Assembly (NCBI GenBank): GCA_025964625.1
Contig: JAOPYL010000357.1
Location: forward strand, 1-33,299
Direction: 5' to 3'
DNA length: 33,299 nucleotides
Origin: Actinoallomurus sp.
Lineage (GTDB): Bacteria; Actinomycetota; Actinomycetes; Streptosporangiales; Streptosporangiaceae
The notes beneath the pieces were generated by a model. The model was not told the origin of the DNA and did not search any database. It saw only the letters and a program-made list of their open reading frames with translations. The position numbers and the translations under genes are program-made. Shown here in pieces: positions 16,722 to 26,550 of the stretch (the stretch's first letter is position 1; each line of letters opens with the position of its first letter).

Positions 16722-17601
16722 TGAAGACCCACTTCCGGCGCATGCGCCACTGCACGGCGGTGAGCAGCGCCACGATCCCGAACAGCAGGAGCGACAGGGT
16801 CGCGCCGTAGCCGAAGTGCTGGAACTGGAAGGCCTGCTGGTAGAGGTAATAGACCAGGACGGTCGTCGAGGTCCCCGGACCCCCCTGCGTCAGCACGGCG
16901 ATCTGGGCGAACGCCTGCAGCGAGCCCACGACCGTGATGATGGACGCGAGCAGGATGGTCGGGCTGATCAACGGCACCGTGATACGCCGCAACCGCGTCC
17001 AGCGGCCGGCCCCGTCGATCTCCGCCGCCTCGTACAGCTGATGGGGCACGCCCTGCAGCGCGGCGAGGAACAGCACCATGTTCAGTCCGACGTTCTTGAT
17101 CACCTGCACGACGATCAGCGCCAGCATCGCCGTGCCGTTGCCGCGCAGCCAGTTCGGGCCGCTGACGCCGGTGGCGTGCAGCATGCCGTTGATCCCGCCG
17201 TCGGACTGCAGCAGGAACTGCCAGACGATGGCCCAGGCCACCAGCGAGACCACGACCGGTGAGAAGAACAGCGTCCGGAACACCGTGGTGCCCGCCAGCC
17301 GCTGGTTGAGCAGCAGAGCGAGGAACAGCGCCAGCGCCAGGTTGAGGACGGTCACCCCGATGGAGAACAGCGCGGTGGCGGCCAGCACGGACGGCAGGTT
17401 GGGGTCGTGTACGAGCTTGCTGTAGTTCTGGCCGCCGGTGAACCTGACCGTTTCGGCCAGCACGTTGTAGTCGTGCAGGCTGTACCAGCCGATCAGGAGC
17501 AGAGGCAGCAGTACGAAGGCCACACTCCCGATCAGCTGCGGCGCGACGAACAGGTAACCGACCAGATTGTTCCGGCGCCGCATGTTCCAGAAGCCCGCCA
17601 T
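16711..17601 (-). CDS. Carbohydrate ABC transporter permease, MalF type
   Basis: 296 residues with six predicted membrane helices; N-terminus NNLVGYLFVAPQLIGSVAF is typical of MalF/UgpA-like CUT1 permeases. The EAA loop is YEAAEIDGAGRWTRLRRITVPL near residue 190. The start ATG (17601) comes 1 nt after the stop of the binding-protein gene, and the stop lies inside the MalG-type gene, so the three transport genes form one transcription unit. It pairs with the MalG-type permease to form the heterodimeric channel. Confidence 0.92.
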   Translation of the reverse strand: MAGFWNMRRRNNLVGYLFVAPQLIGSVAFVLLPLLLIGWYSLHDYNVLAETVRFTGGQNYSKLVHDPNLPSVLAATALFSIGVTVLNLALALFLALLLNQRLAGTTVFRTLFFSPVVVSLVAWAIVWQFLLQSDGGINGMLHATGVSGPNWLRGNGTAMLALIVVQVIKNVGLNMVLFLAALQGVPHQLYEAAEIDGAGRWTRLRRITVPLISPTILLASIITVVGSLQAFAQIAVLTQGGPGTSTTVLVYYLYQQAFQFQHFGYGATLSLLLFGIVALLTAVQWRMRRKWVFNET

Positions 17602-17602
17602 G

Positions 17603-18889
17603 TCAGGTGCCCAGCAAGGGCTGGATCTTCTTGCACACGCCGTGCAGCACGGCGCCCGCGTCGGAATGGGGCTGCCACAACGGGTCCAGCGCCGCCCGTA
17701 CGGTCTGGGTGATCTCCGCCTGGTCGGTGTGGACCGGCTTCACCACGGCCTTGGACATGCCGTCGACGACGAGCCGCTGCAGCTGTGCCCGGCTGATCAG
17801 CGGGTTGCTCTTGGCCAGCGTGCCGGCGGTGAGCTGAGAGGTGCGCGCCGGCGGGAAATAGGCGGCCAGCCTGGCGGAGTTCGCCGGGTTGGTGAAGAAC
17901 GCCAGGAAGTCGGCCGCCACGGCGGCGTTCTTGGACTTCTTCAGCACGCCGATCCCGGCCTGACCGAACACGGCGTACGGGCCGTGCGGTCCGTCCGGCA
18001 GCGGTACGAGGTCCCACGGGAACTTCGCGCCCTTCAGCAGGGATGCCCGCGAGATCTGCGTGATGGTCATGGCCGACTGGCCCGCGAAGAAGTCCGCCAC
18101 GGTGCCCGGCGCGGGGATCGCCTTGTCGGTGAAGACGGCCTTGCGCAGGAACGTCATTGCTCTGATCATCTCGGGCCGGTCGAACTCGCAGGTCTTCCCG
18201 TCCTCGCTCCACGCCTGCGCGCCCCATCCGCCCCACAGGGAGATGAGGTTGTCCCAGGCCTTGTAGTCGAAGTCCCGGATCACCAGGCCGCCCTTACCGG
18301 TCCTGGCGGCCACCGCGGCGTTCTCGGCGATCACGGTGTTCCAGTTCCATCGACCTGCCTTGATGAGCTCCTCGGGCGTCTTCTGCCCGGCCTGCTTCAG
18401 GAGTCCGACGTTGACGAACACGCCGAACGGCGATGTGGAGAAGGGATAGGCGTAGAGCGTGCCGCCCCGCTGCCACAGCTTGGTGGCCGCCGGGCTCAGG
18501 TCGCCGAAGCGGTACCCCGGGGTCCTGGTCAGGGTGCCGTTCAGCGGCCGCAGAGCGCCCGCGGAGATGAAATCCGGAACCGAGGTCTCCCCGATCCACG
18601 CCAGGTCCGGCCGGTGGCCGGCCGCGATCTGCGTGGTGAGCGTCGTCGCGTAGTTGTCGGCCGGGATCGGGTCGAACTTGATCTCTTTGACGTTCGGGTG
18701 TGTCTTGATGTACTCGGCGGCGATCTGGTCGAACAGCTTCAGATGGGCTGCGTTCGCGGTCCAGATGGTCATGCGCAGGGTCACCGGGCCCCGCCGGCCC
18801 GTGGAGGCCGCGCCGGACGCGCCGCACGCAGCGCTGGTCAGCAGCCCCGCCAACGCCAGGACCGCCCCCAGCCACTTGAGCCGTTTCAT
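17603..18889 (-). CDS. Sugar-binding lipoprotein of the ABC transporter
   Basis: 428 residues; ATG 18889 is chosen since GAGGAG lies about 8 nt upstream and a lipoprotein signal follows directly. The hydrophobic stretch (5-21) ends at a lipobox-like SAAC with Cys22. The mature part is an extracellular family-1 solute-binding protein: LRMTIWTANAAHLKLFDQI, then PADNYATTLTTQIAAG and PDLAWIGETSV, the usual pattern for CUT1 binding proteins. It is tethered outside the membrane and delivers sugar to the MalF/MalG-type permeases. It begins 38 nt after the stop of the FAD-oxidoreductase gene. Confidence 0.92.
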   Translation of the reverse strand: MKRLKWLGAVLALAGLLTSAACGASGAASTGRRGPVTLRMTIWTANAAHLKLFDQIAAEYIKTHPNVKEIKFDPIPADNYATTLTTQIAAGHRPDLAWIGETSVPDFISAGALRPLNGTLTRTPGYRFGDLSPAATKLWQRGGTLYAYPFSTSPFGVFVNVGLLKQAGQKTPEELIKAGRWNWNTVIAENAAVAARTGKGGLVIRDFDYKAWDNLISLWGGWGAQAWSEDGKTCEFDRPEMIRAMTFLRKAVFTDKAIPAPGTVADFFAGQSAMTITQISRASLLKGAKFPWDLVPLPDGPHGPYAVFGQAGIGVLKKSKNAAVAADFLAFFTNPANSARLAAYFPPARTSQLTAGTLAKSNPLISRAQLQRLVVDGMSKAVVKPVHTDQAEITQTVRAALDPLWQPHSDAGAVLHGVCKKIQPLLGT

Positions 18890-18927
18890 GATCTGTCTCC
18901 TCGCCGAGGTCTCCACCGTGGGTGTTC

Positions 18928-20532
18928 TCAGTAGCCGATGACCTGCGGCCAGTGGATTTCGACGCCGGCCCGGGTGAGCCGCCTCTGGTAATCCGCCAGC
19001 AGTTCGTCGTTCTCGCGTACGGCATGCGGAGTCGTGGACCGTTCCAGGCAGAAGGCCGCGAGGGTGCCCGCGGCCTCGCCGATGTTCCACTCGACGGGAT
19101 GCAGGCGGTAGGCGCCGTTGCTGATGTGGGTGGTGCCGATGTTCTTGGCCGCCGGCAGCAGGTTGCCCATGCGCTGGGGGATCAGTGCCCCGAGCGGGAT
19201 CTCGAACGGCGAGCAGCCCACGTCGATGTAGTTGTCGCCGCCGGTGGATGGGTGCAGGTCGATGCGGTACATACCGATACCGACCGAATCCTCGTAGCGT
19301 ACCGCGCCTTTGTCGCCCCGCACCGCGAGCGAAAGGTCCTGCTCCGGGATGGTGTACAGGGAACGGATCCGGCGTGACTCGCGGATGTACGGCGCCTGCG
19401 CGTGGCCGTCCGCACTCCCGGTCACGTCACCGCGCAGCCGCAGGCCCGGGAACCCGGTGCCGCCGTCCGGCCGGGGGGCCTCGGTCTGCATCCAGTACAG
19501 GACCGAGCGGGACAGCTCGTGGGCGCCCTCCAGGTGCTCGTCCGCGTCGGGCACGTCGATGATCGAGCCGTCCAGGTAGTCGATCATCGGCCAGTTCACC
19601 AGCGTGATGTCGCTGGCGTAGGCGCCGTCCTCGAAGTTGCGCCGCGCCGCGATCCGCCGGAAGGTCCACAGGTTCATGTCCCCGCCGATGCGCTGCTGAT
19701 CGGCCAGCACGTCGATCGGGTCGTCGTCGGGATTGGGGGTGAACGACCGTTCGACGACTTCCAGGTCGCGCGGTGTCGGGGCGCGCCACGAAAGGAGGCG
19801 GTCACCCCAGAACTCCGGCTGGTACTCCCGCCAGTAGTCGTACCTGGCAGGCTTCTCGATCGTGTGGTCGCCGTCGACGTGGTCGATGGCGAAGCACACC
19901 GAGATGGCCTGCATGTTCTGCGGCTGGGCCTCGTCCGGCGCGCTGGGCTCGCCGGTCTCCGCCTGGGACTCGAAGCCCGTGACGTACTCGGTGCCGGTCA
20001 GCGGCAGGAGTTCGCCGGTCTCGGTCGCGTCCAGCACGTACGGGGCGTACGCGGTGATCTTTGCGCCGGTGTCCCGGTGGGCCAGGACCACGGCGGTCAC
20101 CCGGTCGCCGTCGACGTCCGCGTCGACCGGCCGGTAGGGCTGGAGCACGCGCAGCTGCCCGGAGCCGCGGTAGCGGGCGAGCATGGACTCGATGACCGCG
20201 ACCGCGACACGCGGCTCGTGGCAGAGCCGGCTCACCCAGCCCGCGCCCGGGTTCAGCTCCCGCCAGGCCCGGGACCGCCCGGTCAGGGGGTAGTAAGCCC
20301 GGTAATAGTCCCGGATGCCCTCGCGCAGCGCGCGGTAGCCGGCCGTGACGCCGAAGCGCTCGACCCAGGTGTGCTCGTCCGGGGGCACGGCCTGACTGGT
20401 GAGCTGTCCGCCCAGCCAGTCGTACTCCTCGGTCAGTACGACCGAGGACCCGGCCTTGAGCAGGGCCAACGCCGCAGCCACGCCGCCCAGCCCTCCTCCA
20501 ACGATCAGCGCATCGGCATTTATCTCCGTCAA
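18928..20532 (-). CDS. FAD-dependent oxidoreductase (PF12831-type) in the sugar operon
   Basis: 534 residues from a TTG start at 20532 with AAGGAG 7 nt upstream. TTG overlaps the TGA stop of lacI (TTGA), indicating translational coupling. The N-terminal Rossmann motif is ALIVGGGLGGVAAALALLKAG (about 8-28), followed by WLGGQLTSQ, which is typical of FAD-dependent oxidoreductases near GlcD/xylan-related operons. The C-terminal part has LLPAAKNIGTTHISNGAYRLHPVEWNIGEAAG, which closes the FAD site. The family is often found with sugar transporters and may oxidise a sugar or sugar derivative; the true substrate is unknown. A cytoplasmic location is likely as no signal peptide is present. Confidence 0.85.
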   Translation of the reverse strand: MTEINADALIVGGGLGGVAAALALLKAGSSVVLTEEYDWLGGQLTSQAVPPDEHTWVERFGVTAGYRALREGIRDYYRAYYPLTGRSRAWRELNPGAGWVSRLCHEPRVAVAVIESMLARYRGSGQLRVLQPYRPVDADVDGDRVTAVVLAHRDTGAKITAYAPYVLDATETGELLPLTGTEYVTGFESQAETGEPSAPDEAQPQNMQAISVCFAIDHVDGDHTIEKPARYDYWREYQPEFWGDRLLSWRAPTPRDLEVVERSFTPNPDDDPIDVLADQQRIGGDMNLWTFRRIAARRNFEDGAYASDITLVNWPMIDYLDGSIIDVPDADEHLEGAHELSRSVLYWMQTEAPRPDGGTGFPGLRLRGDVTGSADGHAQAPYIRESRRIRSLYTIPEQDLSLAVRGDKGAVRYEDSVGIGMYRIDLHPSTGGDNYIDVGCSPFEIPLGALIPQRMGNLLPAAKNIGTTHISNGAYRLHPVEWNIGEAAGTLAAFCLERSTTPHAVRENDELLADYQRRLTRAGVEIHWPQVIGY

Positions 20533-21596
20533 CTCGACTCTCCTTGCGTGGGGGTGGGGGTGGGGGTGGGGGGTGGGGGTGTCAGCGTGTTTCCGGCGAC
20601 GAGCTCACACGGCAGAACCTCCTGCGGCGCACCGTGCCCTCGCTCCAACAGCTCCGTGAGCACCTGCACGGACCGATGGCCCATCTGCCGCCGGGGGATG
20701 CCGAACCCGGTGAACTCCAGGCCGGCGCGACCAGGAGGCGCCGGAGTCCCGAGCGAGATCACCGACAGCTCGCCGGGGATCGCGAGGCCGCGCTCCTCCG
20801 CTGCCCACGCGATGGTCACCGCGTCGGCCGGATCCTCGGCGAAGACCGCGGTCACCCGATCCGCCGCCAGTTCGTCCAGGACACGCCCGTGACCTCCCTC
20901 GGTCACGGGCACGTGCACGCCGTGGACGCCCGCAGCCGCCGTCGCCTCACGGAATCCGCGGAAGCGGTCGGCCTGAGACTCGGCGCCCACGCCGGCACCG
21001 GCGTAGCCGAGCCTCCGATGCCCGAGCGTCACGGCACGGTCGACCAGCGCCCGGACCGCGGCCGGATAGTCGGCTCCGACGTACGGAACCGGCCCTCCCG
21101 CGTCATCGCGCCGGCCGACCGACACGAAGGGGAGGCCTTCCGAGACCAGGCGGGCCAGGTCCGTGCGGTCGACGGAACGGCCGAGAAGCAGACAGCCGTC
21201 GGCCAAGCGCACCCTGCTGTCCTCGTTGAAGATGCGCCGCTTTGCCCCGTCGGCGCTGCGTGCGCTCGTGAAAAGGAGCAGATCGCTGCCGACCTCCTCG
21301 GCGCACTCCTCGATGCCGACCAGGAAGGGGTGATAGAAGTCGGCGCCGGTGCTGGGGAAGACGGCCTCGTACGTGAAGACGCCCAAGATGCGGTTGCGCC
21401 GGTCCGCGAGACGCCGCGCGACGGGGTCGGCCACGTATCCGGTCTCCGCGATCACCCGTAGGACACGCTCCCGGGTCTCCCGGGCGATGCGGACCTCGGC
21501 GTCCGTGCGGTTGTTCAGGACCAGCGACACGGTGGTCTGGCTGACTCCGGCGATTCGGGCGATGTCGTGTTGGGTGAGACGGCGGCGGGCGGTCAT
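20529..21596 (-). CDS. LacI-family transcriptional regulator of the sugar operon
   Basis: 355 residues. The N-terminal helix-turn-helix spans about residues 8-27 (TQHDIARIAGVSQTTVSLVLNN), and the hinge helix region is ADPVARRLADRR. The rest is a periplasmic-binding-protein-like effector domain. It is the first gene of the operon with the oxidoreductase and transporter, so it likely responds to the imported sugar and represses its own operon. Two operator-like sites lie upstream. The C-terminus ends in a Pro/Thr repeat (TPPPPTPTPTPTQ) encoded by a G-run repeat on the plus strand, an unusual addition for this family. The start is preceded by a weak ribosome site only. Confidence 0.9.
   Translation of the reverse strand: MTARRRLTQHDIARIAGVSQTTVSLVLNNRTDAEVRIARETRERVLRVIAETGYVADPVARRLADRRNRILGVFTYEAVFPSTGADFYHPFLVGIEECAEEVGSDLLLFTSARSADGAKRRIFNEDSRVRLADGCLLLGRSVDRTDLARLVSEGLPFVSVGRRDDAGGPVPYVGADYPAAVRALVDRAVTLGHRRLGYAGAGVGAESQADRFRGFREATAAAGVHGVHVPVTEGGHGRVLDELAADRVTAVFAEDPADAVTIAWAAEERGLAIPGELSVISLGTPAPPGRAGLEFTGFGIPRRQMGHRSVQVLTELLERGHGAPQEVLPCELVAGNTLTPPPPTPTPTPTQGESS
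20550..20579 (+). repeat. G-run tract (five runs of 5-6 G) at the lacI/oxidoreductase junction
   Basis: Runs of 5, 5, 5, 6 and 5 G separated by single T (20550-20579) on the plus strand can form a G-quadruplex in DNA. On the minus strand, which is the coding strand, the mRNA is a C-rich, G-poor stretch ending 4 nt before the AAGGAG of the oxidoreductase gene. It codes for the Pro/Thr tail of LacI. The tract may act as a structural element or be a slippage-prone repeat. Confidence 0.75.
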
Positions 21597-21619
21597 GGGG
21601 GGAGGGGTCCTGTCAGTGA

Positions 21620-21631
21620 TAATGCGTATTA
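21620..21631 (-). promoter_or_regulatory. LacI-like operator, proximal copy
   Basis: TAATGCGTATTA is palindromic except for one pair, with a central CG as usual for LacI-family operators. It lies about 10 nt downstream of the predicted -10, on the likely transcription start, 24 nt before the lacI start codon. Its 11-bp core recurs inverted at 21710-21720. Confidence 0.65.
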
Positions 21632-21640
21632 GCAGTAACT

Positions 21641-21670
21641 ATTTTGCAGGCAACCGTCGCCTTACGTCAA
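21641..21670 (-). promoter_or_regulatory. Putative promoter of the lacI-sugar operon
   Basis: On the minus strand TTGACG (21670-21665) is followed after 18 nt by CAAAAT (21646-21641). It lies between the two operator copies, so a LacI tetramer or looped dimer pair could block it. Confidence 0.55.
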
Positions 21671-21709
21671 ATTTCGACCTCGGAGGGTCACGCCGTGAGG
21701 CCGCTGAAG

Positions 21710-21720
21710 TAATACGCATT
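21710..21720 (-). promoter_or_regulatory. LacI-like operator, distal copy
   Basis: TAATACGCATT is the exact reverse complement of the 11-bp core of the proximal site. Centre-to-centre distance is about 90 bp, which fits regulation by DNA looping. It lies about 45 nt upstream of the predicted -35. Confidence 0.6.
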
Positions 21721-21790
21721 GGCACGTCCGGTGTCCGACCACCACTCCGGCCCCACAGGCCCAGTTGACCATTGGCCGCGGTGGCGGCGA

Positions 21791-22315
21791 TCAGGATGTT
21801 TCTTGTTCGCCGATGCTTGGCTCAGAGGGGGCGGTGACGTGGACCGGGCACACGGGGGACCGGGCCAGCTTCCGGGCCGGGCAGCGGTGAAACCAGCGTG
21901 ACCACGAGGTACGCGGCAGCCGTCCGACGAACAGCGCGTCACCGTGCTCGGCCACGGCGATCTGTCGCAAGCACCTGTCCGGACGGCCTGAGACGACTTT
22001 GAAGTCCCATGGCCGGCCCAGTGGGTCAAGGGTCAGGACGCAGTGCAGCCAGGCTTGCATTTCCATGATGTCCCGGCATTCAAAGCTGACCGCGACGGCA
22101 CCTGGCGCCAGGCACGCCGCCAGTTCGCACATGCCGGGCTGGGGTCGGACGTGCACGCAAAGGATCTGCGCATGCGCTTGTGCGGCGTCCTGCGCGGCCC
22201 GCCTGAGCGCGGTGAGTCCTGAGTCCGAACCGTCCACGCCCACGATGAAAAGGGGCCTGTGTCGCGAGCCCCGGATGGCTCTGTCCGCGCCGTCCGGTCC
22301 GAATGAGTGGTCCAT
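21791..22315 (-). CDS. Universal stress protein (UspA) family protein
   Basis: 174 residues, one Usp domain: LFIVGVDGSDSGLTALRRA starts the fold, HAQILCVHVRP is the second strand, and GDALFVGRLPRTSW to SPVCPVHVT ends it. The usual ATP-binding signature G-x2-G-x9-G-[ST] near the C-terminus is not preserved (VGRLPRTSWSRWF), so it probably does not bind ATP in the normal way. The start at 22315 is supported by AAGGAG upstream, although the spacing is long. It is divergent from the MarR gene and shares the operator between them, so MarR may control it. Confidence 0.8.
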   Translation of the reverse strand: MDHSFGPDGADRAIRGSRHRPLFIVGVDGSDSGLTALRRAAQDAAQAHAQILCVHVRPQPGMCELAACLAPGAVAVSFECRDIMEMQAWLHCVLTLDPLGRPWDFKVVSGRPDRCLRQIAVAEHGDALFVGRLPRTSWSRWFHRCPARKLARSPVCPVHVTAPSEPSIGEQETS

Positions 22316-22335
22316 CGCCGTCCTGACTCCTTAGA

Positions 22336-22361
22336 CAGTTCCATAGTAGGCTATGGAACTG
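22336..22361. promoter_or_regulatory. Perfect inverted repeat, putative MarR operator
   Basis: CAGTTCCATAG (22336-22346) and CTATGGAACTG (22351-22361) are exact complements around a 4-nt spacer. It lies between the divergent Usp and MarR genes, 20 nt from the Usp start and touching the proposed MarR start. MarR proteins usually bind such palindromes in the divergent promoter and repress both genes. Confidence 0.65.
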
Positions 22362-22834
22362 TGCATCGGGACGTGGTGACGACACCGGGGGATGAGGGCG
22401 TGGAGCTGTTCGACGACTTCGTCGAAGCGGTGCTGGACATGATGCGCGCCGCACGGCGTACGGGCGGCGCCGCCCACGCGACCAAGGGCGATGGCATCTC
22501 CGTTCCGCAGCTCGTGGTCCTGGGGGCGATCGATTCCGCGGGGGACCGGGGAGTCTCCGCGGTGGCGGACAGAGCGGGGCTCGCGCAGCCCACGGTGACA
22601 CGCGCGTTGGCGGCATTGGAGCGCCGGGGGATGGTGCTTCGCACGCCTCACGCCCGCGACGGCCGGAGCACGTCTCTTGCCTTGACCGCCGCGGGACATG
22701 CGGTGTTGAAGGACAAGAGGCGGGAGGTCGTCGGCCGCTTCGCCGAGCTCTGGGACACCTTGGAGGACGACCAGCGAGAGCACGCGGTGATTCTGGTCCG
22801 CCGGCTGTCGGCGGTCGCGGACGAGCTCACCTGA
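22361..22834 (+). CDS. MarR-family transcriptional regulator
   Basis: Winged-helix repressor, 157 residues if GTG 22361 is used. GTG 22400 (144 residues), with GGGGGA 7 nt upstream, is an alternative that leaves the operator outside the gene. The DNA-binding region is visible: SVPQLVVLGAIDS, then VSAVADRAGLAQPTVTRALAALERRGMVLR as helix-turn-helix, followed by the wing HARDGRSTSLALTAAG. N- and C-terminal helices form the dimer interface. It probably represses itself and the divergent Usp gene through the palindrome next to its start. nasA starts 129 nt downstream on the same strand, so read-through into the nitrate genes is possible. The effector is unknown. Confidence 0.85.
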   Translation: MHRDVVTTPGDEGVELFDDFVEAVLDMMRAARRTGGAAHATKGDGISVPQLVVLGAIDSAGDRGVSAVADRAGLAQPTVTRALAALERRGMVLRTPHARDGRSTSLALTAAGHAVLKDKRREVVGRFAELWDTLEDDQREHAVILVRRLSAVADELT

Positions 22835-22963
22835 CCGGTGACCACCGCGGTACGAGCGGCTCGCCGACCGCGTGCGCCCCGTCGACGAGGCCGCCGGTCC
22901 CGGCGACCCCCGCGCCGGGCGACGTGGGGGACCCGGGGCAACGCGCCGCCTTACGATCAAGGC

Positions 22964-25020
<2,057 letters not shown>

Positions 25021-25024
<4 letters not shown>

Positions 25025-26451
25025 GGATCGTGATCGTTGGCAACGGCATGGCGGGCGCGCGCCTCGTCTCGGAGCTGCGGAGCCGCGACCGCGAATCACG
25101 GGTGACGGTCTTCGGTGCCGAGGCCTGGCAGCCGTACAACCGGGTGCTGCTGTCCAGCGTCCTCGCCGGGGCGGCGGAGCCCGGTGACATCCGGCTCACG
25201 GACCGCGAGTGGTACGCGGAGAATGACGTCGAGGCCCGGCTCGGCGCCGAAGTCACCGGCGTCGACCGCGAGCGCCGGGTGGTCACCTCGGCCGGCGGAG
25301 GCGTCACGCCGTACGACGCTCTCGTGCTCGCCACCGGCAGTGCGCCGCTCGTGCCTCCGCTGCCGGGGTTGGACGCCCAGGGCATCGTCGCCTTCCGGAC
25401 GATCGAGGACTGTCAGGAGATTCTGCGCCACGCGGCGGCCGCCCGGAGCGCGGTGGTGGTCGGCGGCGGGTCGCTCGGGCTGGAGGCGGCCCGCGGGCTG
25501 GCCGGGCGCGGACTGAAGGTGACAGTCGTTCACCTCGCGGGCCACCTGATGGAACGGCAGCTGGACTCCGAGGCCGCCGGCGTCCTCCAGCGGACCATCG
25601 GCGGTCTCGGAGTCGGCACACTCGTCGGGGCACGGCTCACCGCGGCGCACGCGGAGCAGGGGCACGTCACCGGCGTCGAGCTGGACGACGGCACCGTCCT
25701 CGGCGCGGACCTGGTCGTGCTCGCCTGCGGCGTCCGCCCCGAGACCCGCCTGGCAAGGAGCGCCGGTCTGACCGTCGACCGCGGTGTCGTGGTGGACGAT
25801 CGGCTGCGTTCCATCGACGACCCCTCCGTGTACGCGATCGGCGAATGCGCCCAGCATCAGGGGACGGTGTACGGGTTGGTGGCGCCCGCGTGGGAGCAGG
25901 CGAGGGTCGTCGCCGACCTGCTCACCGGCAGCGACGCGCGTTATCGGGGCTCCCAGCAGGTCACCCGGCTCAAGGCGGCCGGCATCGAGCTGGCCGCGAT
26001 GGGCGAGACCGGTCTCGGAGACGACGAGGCGGAGGTGCTCCGTTTCGCCGACCCGACGCGAGGCACCTACAAGAAGGTCGTCATCAGGGACGATCGGCTG
26101 GTCGGCGCGATCTTGATCGGTGAGACCGGCACGGCAGGGTTGCTGACCCAGCTGTACGACCGCGCGGCGCCACTGCCATCCGACCGCCTGGCACTGTTGT
26201 TCCACGGGCTGCACCCGGCGGCCCCGGTGAAGAGGCCGCCGCGGATGCCGGACACGGCAATCGTGTGCGAGTGCAACAACGTCAGCAAGGGGCGGATCCG
26301 GGCCTGCTGGGAGGCCGGCGCACGGGACGTCTCCGAGGTCGCCGTGGGGACCACGGCCACGACCGGCTGCGGCGGCTGCCGCGACACCGTCGAGGACATC
26401 CTCCACTGGCTTGGCGGCCGGGACACGGGCTTCGCCCGCCCAGGTGAGTAG
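25021..26451 (+). CDS. nasB: NAD(P)H-dependent FAD oxidoreductase with C-terminal [2Fe-2S] domain, electron donor to NasA
   Basis: 476 residues; the ATG shares bases with the nasA stop (ATGA), with GGAGAAG upstream. FAD Rossmann motif IVIVGNGMAGARLVSEL (3-19), ATGSAP (104-109), NAD(P)-binding VVVGGGSLGLEAARGL (145-160) and a second FAD motif VYAIGECAQH (270-279) define the family of the NirB N-terminal part and rubredoxin reductase-like proteins. The C-terminal BFD-type [2Fe-2S] domain has C416, C418, C450 and C453 (VCECNNVSKGRI, TTGCGGC). It ends there, without the sirohaem nitrite-reductase domain of NirB, which fits a NasB-type reductase passing electrons to NasA. The symbol follows function and position, not proven orthology. 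Confidence 0.85.
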
Positions 26452-26464
26452 CCCGGTCCAGAAG

Positions 26465-26492
26465 TTGATCTCCGGCGAGCGGCACCTATGGT
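26465..26492 (+). promoter_or_regulatory. Putative promoter for the small protein gene
   Basis: TTGATC (26465-26470) is followed after 16 nt by TATGGT (26487-26492), a match to TAnnnT. The TATGGT is repeated at 26508-26513 within the tandem duplication, 21 bp further on, so there may be two -10 elements. Confidence 0.4.
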
Positions 26493-26528
26493 GGCGTGCG
26501 ATGAGCTTATGGTGGCGTGCGATGAGCT
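26487..26528 (+). repeat. Perfect tandem duplication of a 21-bp unit
   Basis: Two identical copies of 21 bp (26487-26507 and 26508-26528), each starting TATGGTGGCG and ending GATGAGCT. The period of 21 bp equals two turns of B-DNA. Read as protein in the frame of the downstream gene it would give MVACDEL twice, but this extension is considered untranslated. It lies 22 nt before the proposed start of the next gene. Confidence 0.85.
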
Positions 26529-26550
26529 CTGGAGCGGTACGGGGCGCATA

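Noticed and set aside
26488-26550. N-terminal extension of the small protein through MVACDEL repeats
   Set aside because: The duplicated heptapeptide has no family similarity and the unit looks like promoter DNA; ATG 26551 gives the expected domain length.
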